Shown here: piece after piece, positions 33,622 through 43,705 of the stretch | Layout of the letters: the number at the start of each line of letters is the position of its first letter | Position numbering within the stretch: the stretch's first letter is position 1 | Origin: Rutidosis leptorrhynchoides | Taxonomy: Eukaryota > Streptophyta > Magnoliopsida > Asterales > Asteraceae | NCBI RefSeq assembly: GCF_046630445.1 | Contig: NC_092337.1 | Coordinates: forward strand, 361,900,001-361,964,000 | Direction of reading: 5' to 3' | Length of the DNA: 64,000 nucleotides | Notes under the pieces: model-generated | Seen by the model: only the letters and a program-made list of their open reading frames with translations | Databases searched by the model: none | What the model was told of the DNA's origin: nothing | Program-made: the position numbers and the translations under genes

Positions 33622-35612
33622 TGATAATGCTAAAAACGAACATATATTTCATAGCATTATTCCTCAAGAAAGACAAGCTTTTAGTTGCAATTGTTCTATT
33701 TACAAGTGATATTCGTTTAAATAATAAAAGGTGAAGACAAAAGACAGATTCGACGAATTGAAGACGCAAACGACCAAAAAGCTCAAAAGTACAAAATACA
33801 ATCAAAGAGGTTCCAATTATTGATAAGAAACGTCTCGAAATTACAAGAGTACAAGATTTAAAATGCAAAGTACAAGATATAAAATAGTACGCAAGGACGT
33901 TCGAAAATCCGGAACCGGGACCAGAGTCAACTCTCAACGCTCGACACAATGGACTAAAAATTACAAGTTAACTATGTATATAAATATAATATAATATATA
34001 ATTAATTATATTAATTATATATATATTATATTTATATAATAAACCGTCGGCAGACTAAGATCCAATTTGGAGTGAGCTGGAATTTCAAACTCCGCGACTC
34101 GCGGAGTTTGAAGAGCAAAAATGCCGCGAGTCGCGGAGCCTCAAAAACTGAAACTCCCTATAAAAGCAAACGAATTCTGATCGCAAAAATATCAATATAT
34201 ATCCATCTCTCTATCTATATACGTAATATTTATATTTATAATTTATATTTTAATTTTAATTTTAATCCTAATAATAAGGGTATGTTAGCGAATGTTGTAA
34301 GGGTGTAAGTCGAAATTCTGTCCGTGTAACGCTACGCTATTTTTAATCATTGTAAGTTATGTTCAACCTTTTTAATTTAATGTCTCGTAGCTAAGTTATT
34401 ATTATGCTTATTTAAATCCGAAGTAATCATGATGTTGGGATAATTACTAAAATTGGGTAATTGGGCTTTGTACCATAATTGGGGTTTGGACAAAAGAACG
34501 ACACTTGTGGAAATTAGACTATGGGCTATTAACGGGCTTTATATTTGTTTAACTAAATGATAGTTTGTTAATGTTAATATAAAGATTTACAATTGGGCGT
34601 CCCTATAAATTACCATATACACTCGATCGGACACGATGGGCGGGGTATTTATATGTACGAATAATCGTTCATTTAACCGGACACGGGAATGGATTAATAG
34701 CCACTAGAATAATTAAAACAGGGGTGAAATTATGTATAAGGACACTTGGTATAATTGATAACAAAATATTAAAACCTTGGGTTACACTCAGTCGACATCC
34801 TGGTGTAATTATTAAACAAAGTATTAAAATCTTGTTACAGTTTAAGTCCCCAATTAGTTGGAATATTTAACTTCGGGTATAAGGATAATTTGACGAGGAC
34901 ACTCGCACTTTATATTTATGACTGATGGACTGTTATGGACAAAAACCAGACGGACATATTAAATAATCCAGGACAAAGGACAATTAACCCATGGGCATAA
35001 AACTAAAATCAACACATCAAACATCATGATTACGGAAGTTTAAATAAGCATAATTCTTTTATTTCATATTTAATTTCCTTTATTTTATATTTAATTGCAC
35101 TTCTAATTATCGCATTTTTATTGTTATTGTATTTAATTGCACTTTTAATTATTGTACTTTTTAATTATCACAAGTTTATTTTATCACACTTTTATTATTC
35201 GCAATTTCATTATCGTTATTTACTTTACGCTTTAAATTAAGTCTTGTATTTATTTATTATTTTACATTTGGTTTTAACTGAGACTAAAGTTTTTAAAATC
35301 GACAAACCGGTCATTAAACGGTAAAAAACCCCCCTTTATAATAATAATATTACTTATATATATATTTGTATTTTTATAAAAGTAAACTAATATAGCGTTA
35401 AGCTTTGTTTAAAGATTTTCCCTGTGGAACGAACCGGACTTACTAAAAACTACACTACTGTACGATTAGGTACACTGCCTATAAGTGTTGTAGCAAGGTT
35501 TAAGTATATCCATTCTATAAATAAATAAATATCTTGTGTAAAATTGTATCGTATTTAATAGTATTTCCTGCTAAAATATAAAGCTATTTTATATACACCT
35601 CGTACGACATCA
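33622..35612 (+). repeat. Athila-like LTR D
   Basis: It starts TGATAATGC after the polypurine tract and ends CGTACGACATCA, the 3' LTR of unit 2. Its ends match LTRs B and C. The (TTTTAA) run near 34250 is shorter than in LTRs A-C. Confidence 0.88.
34087..34166 (+). promoter_or_regulatory. LTR D promoter module
   Basis: The 23-bp palindrome is at 34087-34109 and CTATAAAAG at 34158-34166. Confidence 0.55.
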
Positions 35613-35617
35613 AGTAT
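35613..35617. repeat. Right TSD of the Athila-like compound (AGTAT)
   Basis: Partner of ATTAT at 4050-4054. AGTAT is also what follows every LTR of this family, so part of the match could be chance. Confidence 0.45.
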
Positions 35618-36860
35618 ATTTGAACTTTCTTTTCGCATTCTTTTGTGCGATGATCAATATTCCTTAATTGATGTTCACACCATGAAACATCATTTTATTT
35701 ATATTTCATTTCTCCCCCTAATATAGGGAACAATGTTTCATTAAAGTGACAATCGACAAAACTTGTTGTAAAAACATCACCCGTCATGGGTTCAATATAT
35801 CTTATGATTGAAGATGTTTCATATCTAACATATATTTCAATCCTTCTTTGAGGAACCATTTGTTGTGGTTGTTCAATTAAAAATACACTGCACAACCAAA
35901 TGTTCTAAGATGGAAAATATTTGGTCTCCACCAAAATTAAGTTGGTAATGGAGAATATTTATAACTTGCACTTGATTTAATGCGAATTAATGTCACATCA
36001 TGTAAATTTACATGTCCCCATATAAATATTGAGAGTTTTGTACTCATTTCTAATTGTCTAGTTATTAGCTGTAAGCGTTTATATATTGATTCAGCTAAAC
36101 CAATTTTGTGTATGCGCATGAGCAACTGGATGTTCAACAACAATCCTTGTAGACATATAATAATCATTAAAAGCTTGAGATGTTAACTCACCAGCATTAT
36201 CAAGTCTCATCCTTTTAATGGTGTAATCAGAATAATGTGTTCTTAATTTAATAATTTGTGCAAGAAACTTTGCAAATGCCATATTATGGCTTGATAACAC
36301 ACAAACATGAGACCATGCGTTAGATGCATCTATTAGAAAAATGGTCCACATGATGGATGAATTGGTCCATATATATACCCTTGAATTCTTTCAAGAAACA
36401 TTGGTGATTATTTCTCAATGTGCTTTTCGTTAATCGCCATATGTGATTTTCATTAATCACCATATGTGATTTTCATTAATCACCATATGTGCTTTTCATC
36501 ATATATCATTTTCACCATATGCGCTTTTAATCATTTGTGCTGCGCTTTTCGTCATATGCACTTTTCATTATATGCGCTTTTAATTATATGCGATGCGCTT
36601 TTCATCATATGCGCTTTTTATCATATGCGCTTTTAATCATATGCGCTGCGCTTTTCATCATATGCGCTTTTTATCATATGCGCTTTTAATCCTATGCGCT
36701 TTTCGGTGCTACATAGATATTTCTCATTTTCGATTATCATTGACTGATAATCATATCTATTATGATATATATCAGAGAAACTTAACAAATTTCTCTTTGA
36801 TTTGGGAGAAAACAAGACATTGTTTACCAAAAAATTCGTACCATTTGGTAATATGAAATT
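35618..36860 (-). pseudogene. Copia-1 pol, 5' half: GAG-pre-integrase and integrase remnants
   Basis: Reading leftward: a GAG-pre-integrase piece (NNVLFSPKSKRNLLSFSDI, 36633-36830); a repeat-expanded stretch; the integrase core (FLIDASNAWSHVCVLSS, then IKRMRLDNAGELTSQAFNDY and HPVAHAHTQN at 36091-36351); and the integrase C-terminal part (PQQMVPQRRIEIYVRYETSS, MTGDVFTTSFVDCHFNETLF at 35695-35895). It ends at CEKKVQ just before LTR D's flank, and the same protein resumes at 4046 with LQELANQ. Several frames and stops show it is dead. Confidence 0.82.
36415..36710 (-). repeat. Minisatellite of ATATGCGCTTTTCATC-type units in Copia-1 pol
   Basis: Short units of about 16-24 bp built from ATATGCGCTTTT and CATCAT/TAATCAT recur about a dozen times. 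They lie between the GAG-pre-integrase and integrase pieces, so the expansion happened inside the old coding region. Confidence 0.75.
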
Positions 36861-37284
36861 TTGCCTTTTTCGTTTCTTATATCAAGTTTACAAGAGCTGA
36901 TATAGTATTTATAATTCCTTCATTTGATTTAAATCAATGAAATATTTCTTAGATTTGATCATAGTGTGTATGTTACTACTATCTGCAATACATAGGTCTT
37001 TACCATTTAATTGATGTTGTATTTCTGCAGGATTCATACTAAAACTTCAAATAAGATAAGCAAATAATGAGTTATATTTCAGCAAGATAATCAAATTATA
37101 TTACCTGCAAACAAGTTATAATCTGAAGTACATAAAAGATAACACTTAATAAAACATATGCGTTATGGTCTAAAACCATTTATTTATGAGTGATACTTAA
37201 AAAAAACTAGGCATCTTAGAAAATTCAAACCATTCAAGTCTCAAGGTAGCTCAGGGTTAATTTAATCAAGATTTGTCAACAGAT

Positions 37285-37733
37285 TCACTCTCGTTTTCTT
37301 TTCTTTTGGGACTTATTTGTAGAGCTAAACAAGATGTTCATATATTCAAGAATTACTAGACTGATGATCCACGTTACCAGATCATTAATAAGAATCTCCG
37401 GAATTCTTATAAGAGCGTCTACTAATATCTTTAATTTTATTCTTTCATGGATCACTTTTTTTTGATAATTAATATCGTATCTATCTTTGAGTATTTTCCA
37501 TAATACACTTGGATTTTCGATCATATAATATGTAGATTCTAAGGACTCGTCAATATGTTTGCTAAGAAAAATACTTACTATTGCTTTCTCTTGTTCGGAA
37601 TAATTGTTATTTTCATTCAGGGTTTCTAAAATACCGTTTGATTCGAGATGTTTTTCTACATTCATAACCCATGGTAAGTAGTTATTCCCACTTGTTCTAA
37701 ATGAGCAAATTTAAGCCTTTTCAAATTCGACAT
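37285..37733 (-). pseudogene. Copia-1 gag remnant
   Basis: From ATG at 37733 (MSNLKRLKFAHLE). A base loss near 37690 shifts the frame into MNVEKHLESNGILE (from 37665), continuing with EKAIVSIFLSKHIDESL and PSVLWKILKDRYD. This is the copia Gag pattern seen in plants, where the first half ends in LW..LK.RYD. The C-terminal half and zinc knuckle are not seen. Confidence 0.75.
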
Positions 37734-37817
37734 TTTCTATTATCAAAAAGATGAATAACATAAATCATAATCATAATCAACTTCTATTCATAGACAAATA
37801 ATAAAATGAAATTAGAA

Positions 37818-37982
37818 TCATTTTAAATTCATAAGTAGCAAACAACAGAATAATGGTATGATTACAAATAATAAAACCACAAGGGCAGGATAGAATATAG
37901 GTTCACTCGGTGGTATATTAGCAACAATGATGATAGTTAATATGACCAATACAATAGGAAAAATCATCCTTGTGTGAATCAT
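37818..37982 (-). CDS. Small hydrophobic ORF upstream of Copia-1 gag
   Basis: 54 residues from ATG at 37982 (an upstream in-frame ATG at 38111 would add 43). Two strongly hydrophobic segments are visible: IFPIVLVILTIIIVANI and a second rich in Val/Leu/Phe ending CCLLL, joined by PPSEPIFYP. It lies in the leader ahead of gag, same strand. I do not recognise it. It could be a small membrane protein or chance, but a frame of this composition, intact while gag and pol are broken, is worth noting. Confidence 0.35.
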   Translation of the reverse strand: MIHTRMIFPIVLVILTIIIVANIPPSEPIFYPALVVLLFVIIPLFCCLLLMNLK

Positions 37983-38210
37983 TTTTACAAAAAGTTTTTG
38001 AGAGTAGTAATCTGAAAAATGAAGATTGATTTGTGAAAATGTGAAAACGGAGATGTTTATTTTATATTTGAAAAATATAGTTGTTGTAACGTCGTCAGTT
38101 GACGTTAACAACCGTTATGTATATATGACCGTTGTAACGTCGTTAGTTGACGTTAACGAATAAAGTCACTATATCAAAACGCGTATGAGTAATATAAAGG
38201 ACAAGATTTT

Positions 38211-38655
38211 TTTTTCTTATTTTAACTTTTAAGATTTACTTTTAATAAAAATACAAACTACTTTTTCTTATTTTAACTTTTAAGATTTATTTTTAATAAA
38301 AATACAAACTACTTTTTCTTATTTTAACTTTTAAGATTTACTTTTAATAAAAATACAAACTACTTTTCTTATTTTAACTTTTAAGATTTACTTTTAATAA
38401 AAATACAAACTACTTTTCTTATTTTAACTTTTAAGATTTACTTTTAATAAAAATACAAACTACTTTTTCTTATTTTAACTTTTAAGATTTACTTTTAATA
38501 AAAATACAAACTACTTTTTCTTATTTTAACTTTTAAGATTTACTTTTAATAAAAATACAAACTACTTTTTCTTATTTTAACTTTTAAGATTTACTTTTAA
38601 TAAAAATACAAACTATTTTTTCTTATTTTAACTTTTAAGATTTACTTTTAAGAAT
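38211..38655. repeat. Tandem array of about nine 50-51-bp units
   Basis: The unit contains CTTATTTTAACTTTTAAGAT and ACTTTTAATAAAAATACAAA. Spacing is 51 bp for most copies and 50 for two. It is in the Copia-1 leader. No spacers, so not CRISPR. Confidence 0.9.
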
Positions 38656-38724
38656 AAACATTAGTATGCATGAAATAAATAATGATTAATTGCATAAGTA
38701 ATCATAAATGTTAGATAACATATA

Positions 38725-38851
38725 AAGACCCCATCGTATTCGTATTGATCGGAATTAATCTCGACCCATGGTACCGTGTTGTCAAATGACGTGTTGCGTA
38801 CATAAAGTACCGTGTTGTCAAATGACGTGTTGCGTACAATCATGAGGTCTT
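38725..38851. repeat. 127-bp module with inverted ends, copy 2
   Basis: Same length and about 97% identical by eye to 30724-30850, but in the Copia-1 leader rather than an LTR. Confidence 0.7.
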
Positions 38852-38853
38852 AT

Positions 38854-39165
38854 TAACATAAATATAAATGTTAATGAAGTTAATAAGAGTTAGATTACCG
38901 AAAATATAATTCAGGCGGTATAACCGACCATATATAACTTAAATAACATAAATATAAATGTTAGTGAAGTTATTGAAAGTTAGATTACAGAAATATAATT
39001 CAGGCGGTATAACCGACCATATATAACTTAAATAACATAAATATAAATGTTAGTGAAGTTAATAAAAGTTAGATTACAGAAATATAATTCAGGCGGTGTA
39101 ACCGACCATATATAACTTAAATAATATAAATATAAATGTTAGTGAAGTTAATAAAAGTTAGATAA
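38854..39165. repeat. Tandem array of about 3.5 units of 89-90 bp
   Basis: The unit starts TAACATAAATATAAATGTTA and includes AATTCAGGCGGTATAACCGA. It lies between the 127-bp module and the Copia-1 primer site. Confidence 0.85.
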
Positions 39166-39224
39166 TTTCTTACCTTGATTAGTGACGTGTGCTTGCTTAG
39201 ATAAACCTTGATTATACGGAGCAC

Positions 39225-39239
39225 TTCGTGCTGATAACG
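39225..39239 (-). promoter_or_regulatory. Copia-1 primer binding site
   Basis: On the minus strand the LTR ends ATAACA and is followed by CGTTATCAGCACGAAG. TATCAGCACGA is a common plant copia primer sequence. Confidence 0.6.
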
Positions 39240-39472
39240 TGTTATATTTCAGTAGGCTTATAACTACCTTTAGTGGCCTGGTTCAATATATTCAAATTGA
39301 AAGAACCAATAAAAGAGAGATGTGTTGTAGAAGATATATGAGAGAAAGAGGTTGAAGAGAGGTGTGATGTATTTAATGTATATGTGTGTTTTTGTAACTT
39401 ACATTATGCACATATATATAGTACAAATTTTACTATCCATATTTGACTAATTACCATCCATATTTAACTACT
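39240..39472 (-). repeat. Copia-1 5' LTR (outer end truncated)
   Basis: Matches 1502-1734 almost base for base, then departs after TTTAACTACT, so about 12 bp are missing or replaced. Confidence 0.8.
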
Positions 39473-39494
39473 TGTTATAATTTAGCAGTATAAC
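39473..39494 (-). repeat. Start of a second, diverged Copia-1-type LTR, cut by the Tekay insertion
   Basis: TGTTATAATTTAGCAGTATAAC resembles the LTR start TGTTATATTTCAG. Across the Tekay element it continues as TACCTTTAGTGGTCTGGTTC at 52623, matching the LTR's TACCTTTAGTGGCCTGGTTC at one mismatch. The similarity fades soon after. Confidence 0.5.
39490..39494. repeat. TSD of the Tekay element (ATAAC), left
   Basis: Identical to 52618-52622. Confidence 0.92.
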
Positions 39495-42400
39495 TGTAGT
39501 GACCCGAACTTTTCCATGTTTATATATATTAATTGAGATTGATATTTACATGATTAAATGTTTCCAACATGTTAAGCAATCAAACTTGTTAAGATTTGAT
39601 TAATTGAAATATGTTTCATATAGACAATTGACCACCCAAGTTGACCGGTGATTCACGAACGTTAAAACTTGTAAAAACTATATGATGACATATATATGGA
39701 TATATATATAGTTAACATGATACTATGATAAGTAAACATATCATTAAGTATATTAACAATGAACTACATATGTAAAAACAAGACTACTAACTTAATGATT
39801 TTTAAACGAGACATATATGTAACGATTATCGTTGTAAAGACATTTAATGTATATATATCATATTAAGAGATATTCATACATGATAATATCATGATAATAT
39901 AATAATTTAAAATCTCATTTGATATTATAAACATTGGGTTAACAACATTTAACAAGATCGTTAACCTAAAGGTTTCAAAACAACACTTACATGTAACGAC
40001 TAACGATGACTTAACGACTCAGTTAAAATGTATATACATGTAGTGTTTTAATATGTATTTATACACTTTTGAAAGACTTCAATACACTTATCAAAATACT
40101 TCTACTTAACAAAAATGCTTACAATTACATCCTCGTTCAGTTTCATCAACAATTCTACTCGTATGCACCCGTATTCGTACTCGTACAATACACAGCTTTT
40201 AGATGTATGTACTATTGGTATATACACTCCAATGATCAGCTCTTAGCAGCCCTTGTGAGTCACCTAACACATGTGGTAACCATCATTTGGCAACTAGCAT
40301 GAAATATCTCATAAAATTACAAAAATATGAGTAATCATTCATGACTTATTTACATGAAAACAAAATTACATATCCTTTATATCTAATCCATACACCAACG
40401 ACCAAAAACACCTACAAACACTTTCATTCTTCAATTTTCTTCATTTAATTGATCTCTCTCAAGTTCTATCTTCAAGTTCTAAGTGTTCTTCATATATTCT
40501 ACAAGTTCTAGTTACATAAAATCAAGAATACTTTCAAGTTTGCTAGCTCACTTCCAATCTTGTAAGGTGATCATCCAACCTCAAGAAATCTTTGTTTCTT
40601 ACAGTAGGTTATCATTCTAATACAAGGTAATAATTATATTCAAACTTTGGTTCAATTTCTATAACTATAACAACCTTATTTCAAGTGATGATCTTACTTG
40701 AACTTGTTTTCGTGTCATGATTCTGCTTCAAGAACTTCGAGCCATTCAAGGATCCGTTGAAGCTAGATCTATTTTTCTATTTTCCAGTATTTTTATCCAA
40801 GGAACTTAAGGTAGTAATGATGTTCATAACATCATTCAATTCATACATATAAAGCTATCTTATTCGAAGGTTTAAACTTGTAATCACTAGAACATAGTTT
40901 AGTTAATTCTAAACTTGTTCGCAAACAAAAGTTAATCCTTCTAACTTGACTTTTAAAATCAACTAAACACATGTTCTATATCTATATGATATGCTAACTT
41001 AATGATTTAAAACCTGGAAACACGAAAAATACCGTAAAACCGGATTTACGCCGTCGTAGTAACACCGTGGGCTGTTTTGGGTTAGTTAATTAAAAACTAT
41101 GATAAACTTTGATTTAAAAGTTGTTATTCTGGGAAAATGATTTTTATTATGAACATGAAACTATATCCAAAAATTATGGTTAAACTCAAAGTGGAAGTAT
41201 GTTTTCTAAAATGGTCATCTAGACGTCGTTCTTTCGACTGAAATGACTACCTTTACAAAAATGACTTGTAACTTATTTTTCCGACTATAAACCTATAATT
41301 TTTCTGTATAGATTCATAAAATAGAGTTCAATATGAAACCATAGCAATTTGATTCACTCAAAACGGATTTAATATGAAGAAGTTATGGGTAAAACAAGAT
41401 TGGATAATTTTTCTCATTTTAGCTACGTGAAAATTGGTAACAAATCTATTCCAACCATAACTTAATCAACTTGTATTGTATATTATGTAATCTTGAGATA
41501 CCATAGACACGTATACAATGTTTCGACCTATCATGTCGACACATCTATATATATTTCGGAACAACCATAGACACTCTATATGTGAATATTGGAGTTAGCT
41601 ATACAGGGTTGAGGTTGATTCCAAAATATATATAGTTTGAGTTGTGATCAATACTGAGATACGTATACACTGGGTCGTGGATTGATTCAAGATAATATTT
41701 ATCGATTTATTTCTGTACATCTAACTGTGGACAACTAGTTGTAGGTTACTAACGAGGACAGCTGACTTAATAAACTTAAAACATCAAAATATATTAAAAG
41801 TGTTGTAAATATATTTTGAACATACTTTGATATATATGTATATATTGTTATAGGTTCGTGAATCAACCAGTAGCCAAGTCTTACTTCCCGACGAAGTAAA
41901 AATCTGTGAAAGTGAGTTATAGTCCCACTTTTAAAATCTAATATTTTTGGGATGAGAATACATGCAGGTTTTATAAATGATTTACAAAATAGACACAAGT
42001 ACGTGAAACTACATTCTATGGTTGAATTATCGAAATCGAATATGCCCCTTTTTATTAAGTCTGGTAATCTAAGAATTAGGAAACAGACACCCTAATTGAC
42101 GCGAATCCTAAAGATAGATCTATTGGGTCTAACAAACCCCATCCAAAGTACCGGATGCTTTAGTACTTCGAAATTTATATCATATCCGAAGGGTGTCCCG
42201 GAATGATGGGGATATTCTTATATATGCATCTTGTTAATGTCGGTTACCAGGTGTTCACCATATGAATGATTTTTATCTCTATGTATGGGATGTGTATTGA
42301 AATATGAAATCTTGTGGTCTATTATTATGATTTGATATATATAGGTTAAACCTATAACTCACCAACATTTTTGTTGACGTTTTAAGCATGTTTATTCTCA

Positions 42401-42744
42401 GGTGATTATTAAGAGCTTCCGCTGTCGCATACTTAAATAAGGACAAGATTTGGAGTCCATGCTTGTATGATATTGTGTAAAAACTGCATTCAAGAAACTT
42501 ATTTTGTTGTAACATATTTGTATTGTAAACCATTATGTAATGGTCGTGTGTAAACAGGATATTTTAGATTATCATTATTTGATAATCTACGTAAAGCTTT
42601 TTAAACCTTTATTGATGAAATAAAGGTTATGGTTTGTTTTAAAATAAATGCAGTCTTTGAAAAACATTTCATATATAGGTCAAAACCTCGCAACGAAATC
42701 AATTAATATGGAACGTTTTTAATCAATAAGAACGGGACATTTCA
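39495..42744 (+). repeat. Tekay 5' LTR
   Basis: 3250 bp, bounded by the ATAAC duplication and the primer site. A small frame (40069-40302) recurs in the 3' LTR only because the LTRs are copies. Confidence 0.93.
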
Positions 42745-42746
42745 GT

Positions 42747-42758
42747 TGGTATCCGAGC
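42747..42758 (+). promoter_or_regulatory. Tekay primer binding site
   Basis: TGGTATCCGAGC two bases after the LTR, one base from the usual TGGTATCAGAGC that pairs with initiator tRNA-Met. Confidence 0.85.
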
Positions 42759-42953
42759 GTTGGTCTTAGAGAACCAGAAAATTTGCATTAGTGTGTCTTA
42801 TCGAGTTTGTTATGATGCATTAGTGAGTCTGGACTTCGACCGTGTTTTCTTTAAAAATGATTGCTTAACATTTTTGTTGGAAACCATATATTTTTAACAT
42901 ATGAATATTATGTGATATATTAATCTCTTAACGTGTTTGATATTATGTGATAG

Positions 42954-43568
42954 CTGTCTACCTCTAGAACAAGTCCCATTGACTCACCTAATAATAATGA
43001 AGAGTCAAATGTAAATTGGAATGATTCGTGGACTGATTCACAAGTTCCCGAAGAGGAACCGGAAGAAGAGTCGGAACCGGAAGAAGAATCGGAACCGGAA
43101 GAAGAATCGGAACCGGAAGAAGAAATAGAACCGGTGGGGGAAATAATAAAACGGTTAAGTAAAAGAGAATCCTCAACCAACCGACCAAGGTTAATTATGG
43201 TCAATGGTGTTTCCGCCAAGGAAGCAAAATATTGGGAGGATTACCAATTCTCCGATGAATCGGATTCCGACGAGAATTCCGATGATGTTATAGAAATTAC
43301 CCCAACTGAATTTAAAAAGGCAAAAGAAAATAATAAGGGAAAGGGCATAAAAATAGAGAAATCTAATTCCAACCCCGATGAACTTTATATGTATCGTCAA
43401 CCCCCGAAGTCCTTAAGTTGTAACAATGACCCGGGAACCTCTAAACCACCAGGTTTTTCTAAACCAATGTGGACAACGACGGCTCGTATTAGGGGAACAT
43501 CATATATCCCTAGAAACTTGGAAAAACGAACCAAAACCGAACAAGAAGAAACGAGCGAGTCGGAATAA
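42954..43568 (+). CDS. Acidic, repeat-rich ORF ahead of the F-box-like gene
   Basis: The frame is open from CTG at 42954, right after an in-frame TAG, to the stop at 43566-43568: 204 residues. The start reads LSTSRTSPIDSPNN, so the CTG probably replaces an ATG; the first in-frame ATG is only at 43197. Residues 35-58 are a run of about four SEPEEE units. The middle is acidic (SDESDSDENSDD) and the C-terminal half basic and polar (KKAKENNKGKGIKIEK), ending TEQEETSESE. I recognise no domain. It looks like an intrinsically disordered protein. The opposite strand also lacks stops here, but this follows from the GAA-rich repeat. Confidence 0.5.
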   Translation: MSTSRTSPIDSPNNNEESNVNWNDSWTDSQVPEEEPEEESEPEEESEPEEESEPEEEIEPVGEIIKRLSKRESSTNRPRLIMVNGVSAKEAKYWEDYQFSDESDSDENSDDVIEITPTEFKKAKENNKGKGIKIEKSNSNPDELYMYRQPPKSLSCNNDPGTSKPPGFSKPMWTTTARIRGTSYIPRNLEKRTKTEQEETSESE

Positions 43569-43705
43569 GATAGTTATATTCGTGTGGTGTAATATATGTA
43601 ATATAGTGTGCTTATGCTTTATGATATATGTAAAAATTGCTTGTATTAATAAGTATTTTTTTTATGAATCTAACTCTTGTCTATTTTACAGTATAAAAAC
43701 ACAAA

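Larger units (their letters stand above)
4055..35612 (+). mobile_element. Athila-like Ty3/gypsy compound with four LTRs (two units in tandem)
   Basis: Four homologous LTRs of about 2 kb (A, B, C, D) lie in the same orientation. Unit 1 (A to B) has lost gag and pol and keeps the third gene. Unit 2 (C to D) has gag-protease, pol, a zinc-knuckle ORF and the third gene. The primer site TGGCGCCGCTGCCGG, the protease motif DLGA..NLMP, the roughly 2-kb LTRs and the ATHILA ORF-1-like third gene fit the Athila lineage. The whole block interrupts Copia-1 pol. Such arrays usually arise by unequal recombination between LTRs; the broken B/C junction and the odd 3' end of LTR A suggest several events here. 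Confidence 0.8.
1502..39472 (-). mobile_element. Copia-1: degenerate Ty1/copia element on the minus strand, split by the Athila-like compound
   Basis: Matching LTRs of about 245 bp lie at 1502-1746 (3') and 39240-39472 (5', short by about 12 bp at its outer end). Reading leftward from the 5' LTR: primer site, leader with tandem repeats, small hydrophobic ORF, gag, GAG-pre-integrase and integrase pieces, then a 31.6-kb insertion, then reverse transcriptase, RNase H and polypurine tract. All coding parts carry stops and frameshifts. The copia domain order (integrase before reverse transcriptase) is kept across the insertion, showing that both halves were once one element. GTTAT precedes the left LTR (1497-1501) and also occurs at 39474-39478, a possible but uncertain TSD. 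Confidence 0.75.

Noticed and set aside
38211-38655. CRISPR-like regular repeat array
   Set aside because: The 50-51-bp units are head-to-tail without spacers, in a plant retrotransposon leader.
40069-40302. 77-codon plus frame repeated at 49942-50175
   Set aside because: Both are in the paired Tekay LTRs. They are identical through LTR copying and show no recognisable protein.
42920-43219. Minus-strand Ser/Gly-rich frame (SSSGSDSSSGSD pattern)
   Set aside because: It is the antisense of the SEPEEE repeat of the acidic ORF and has no independent support.
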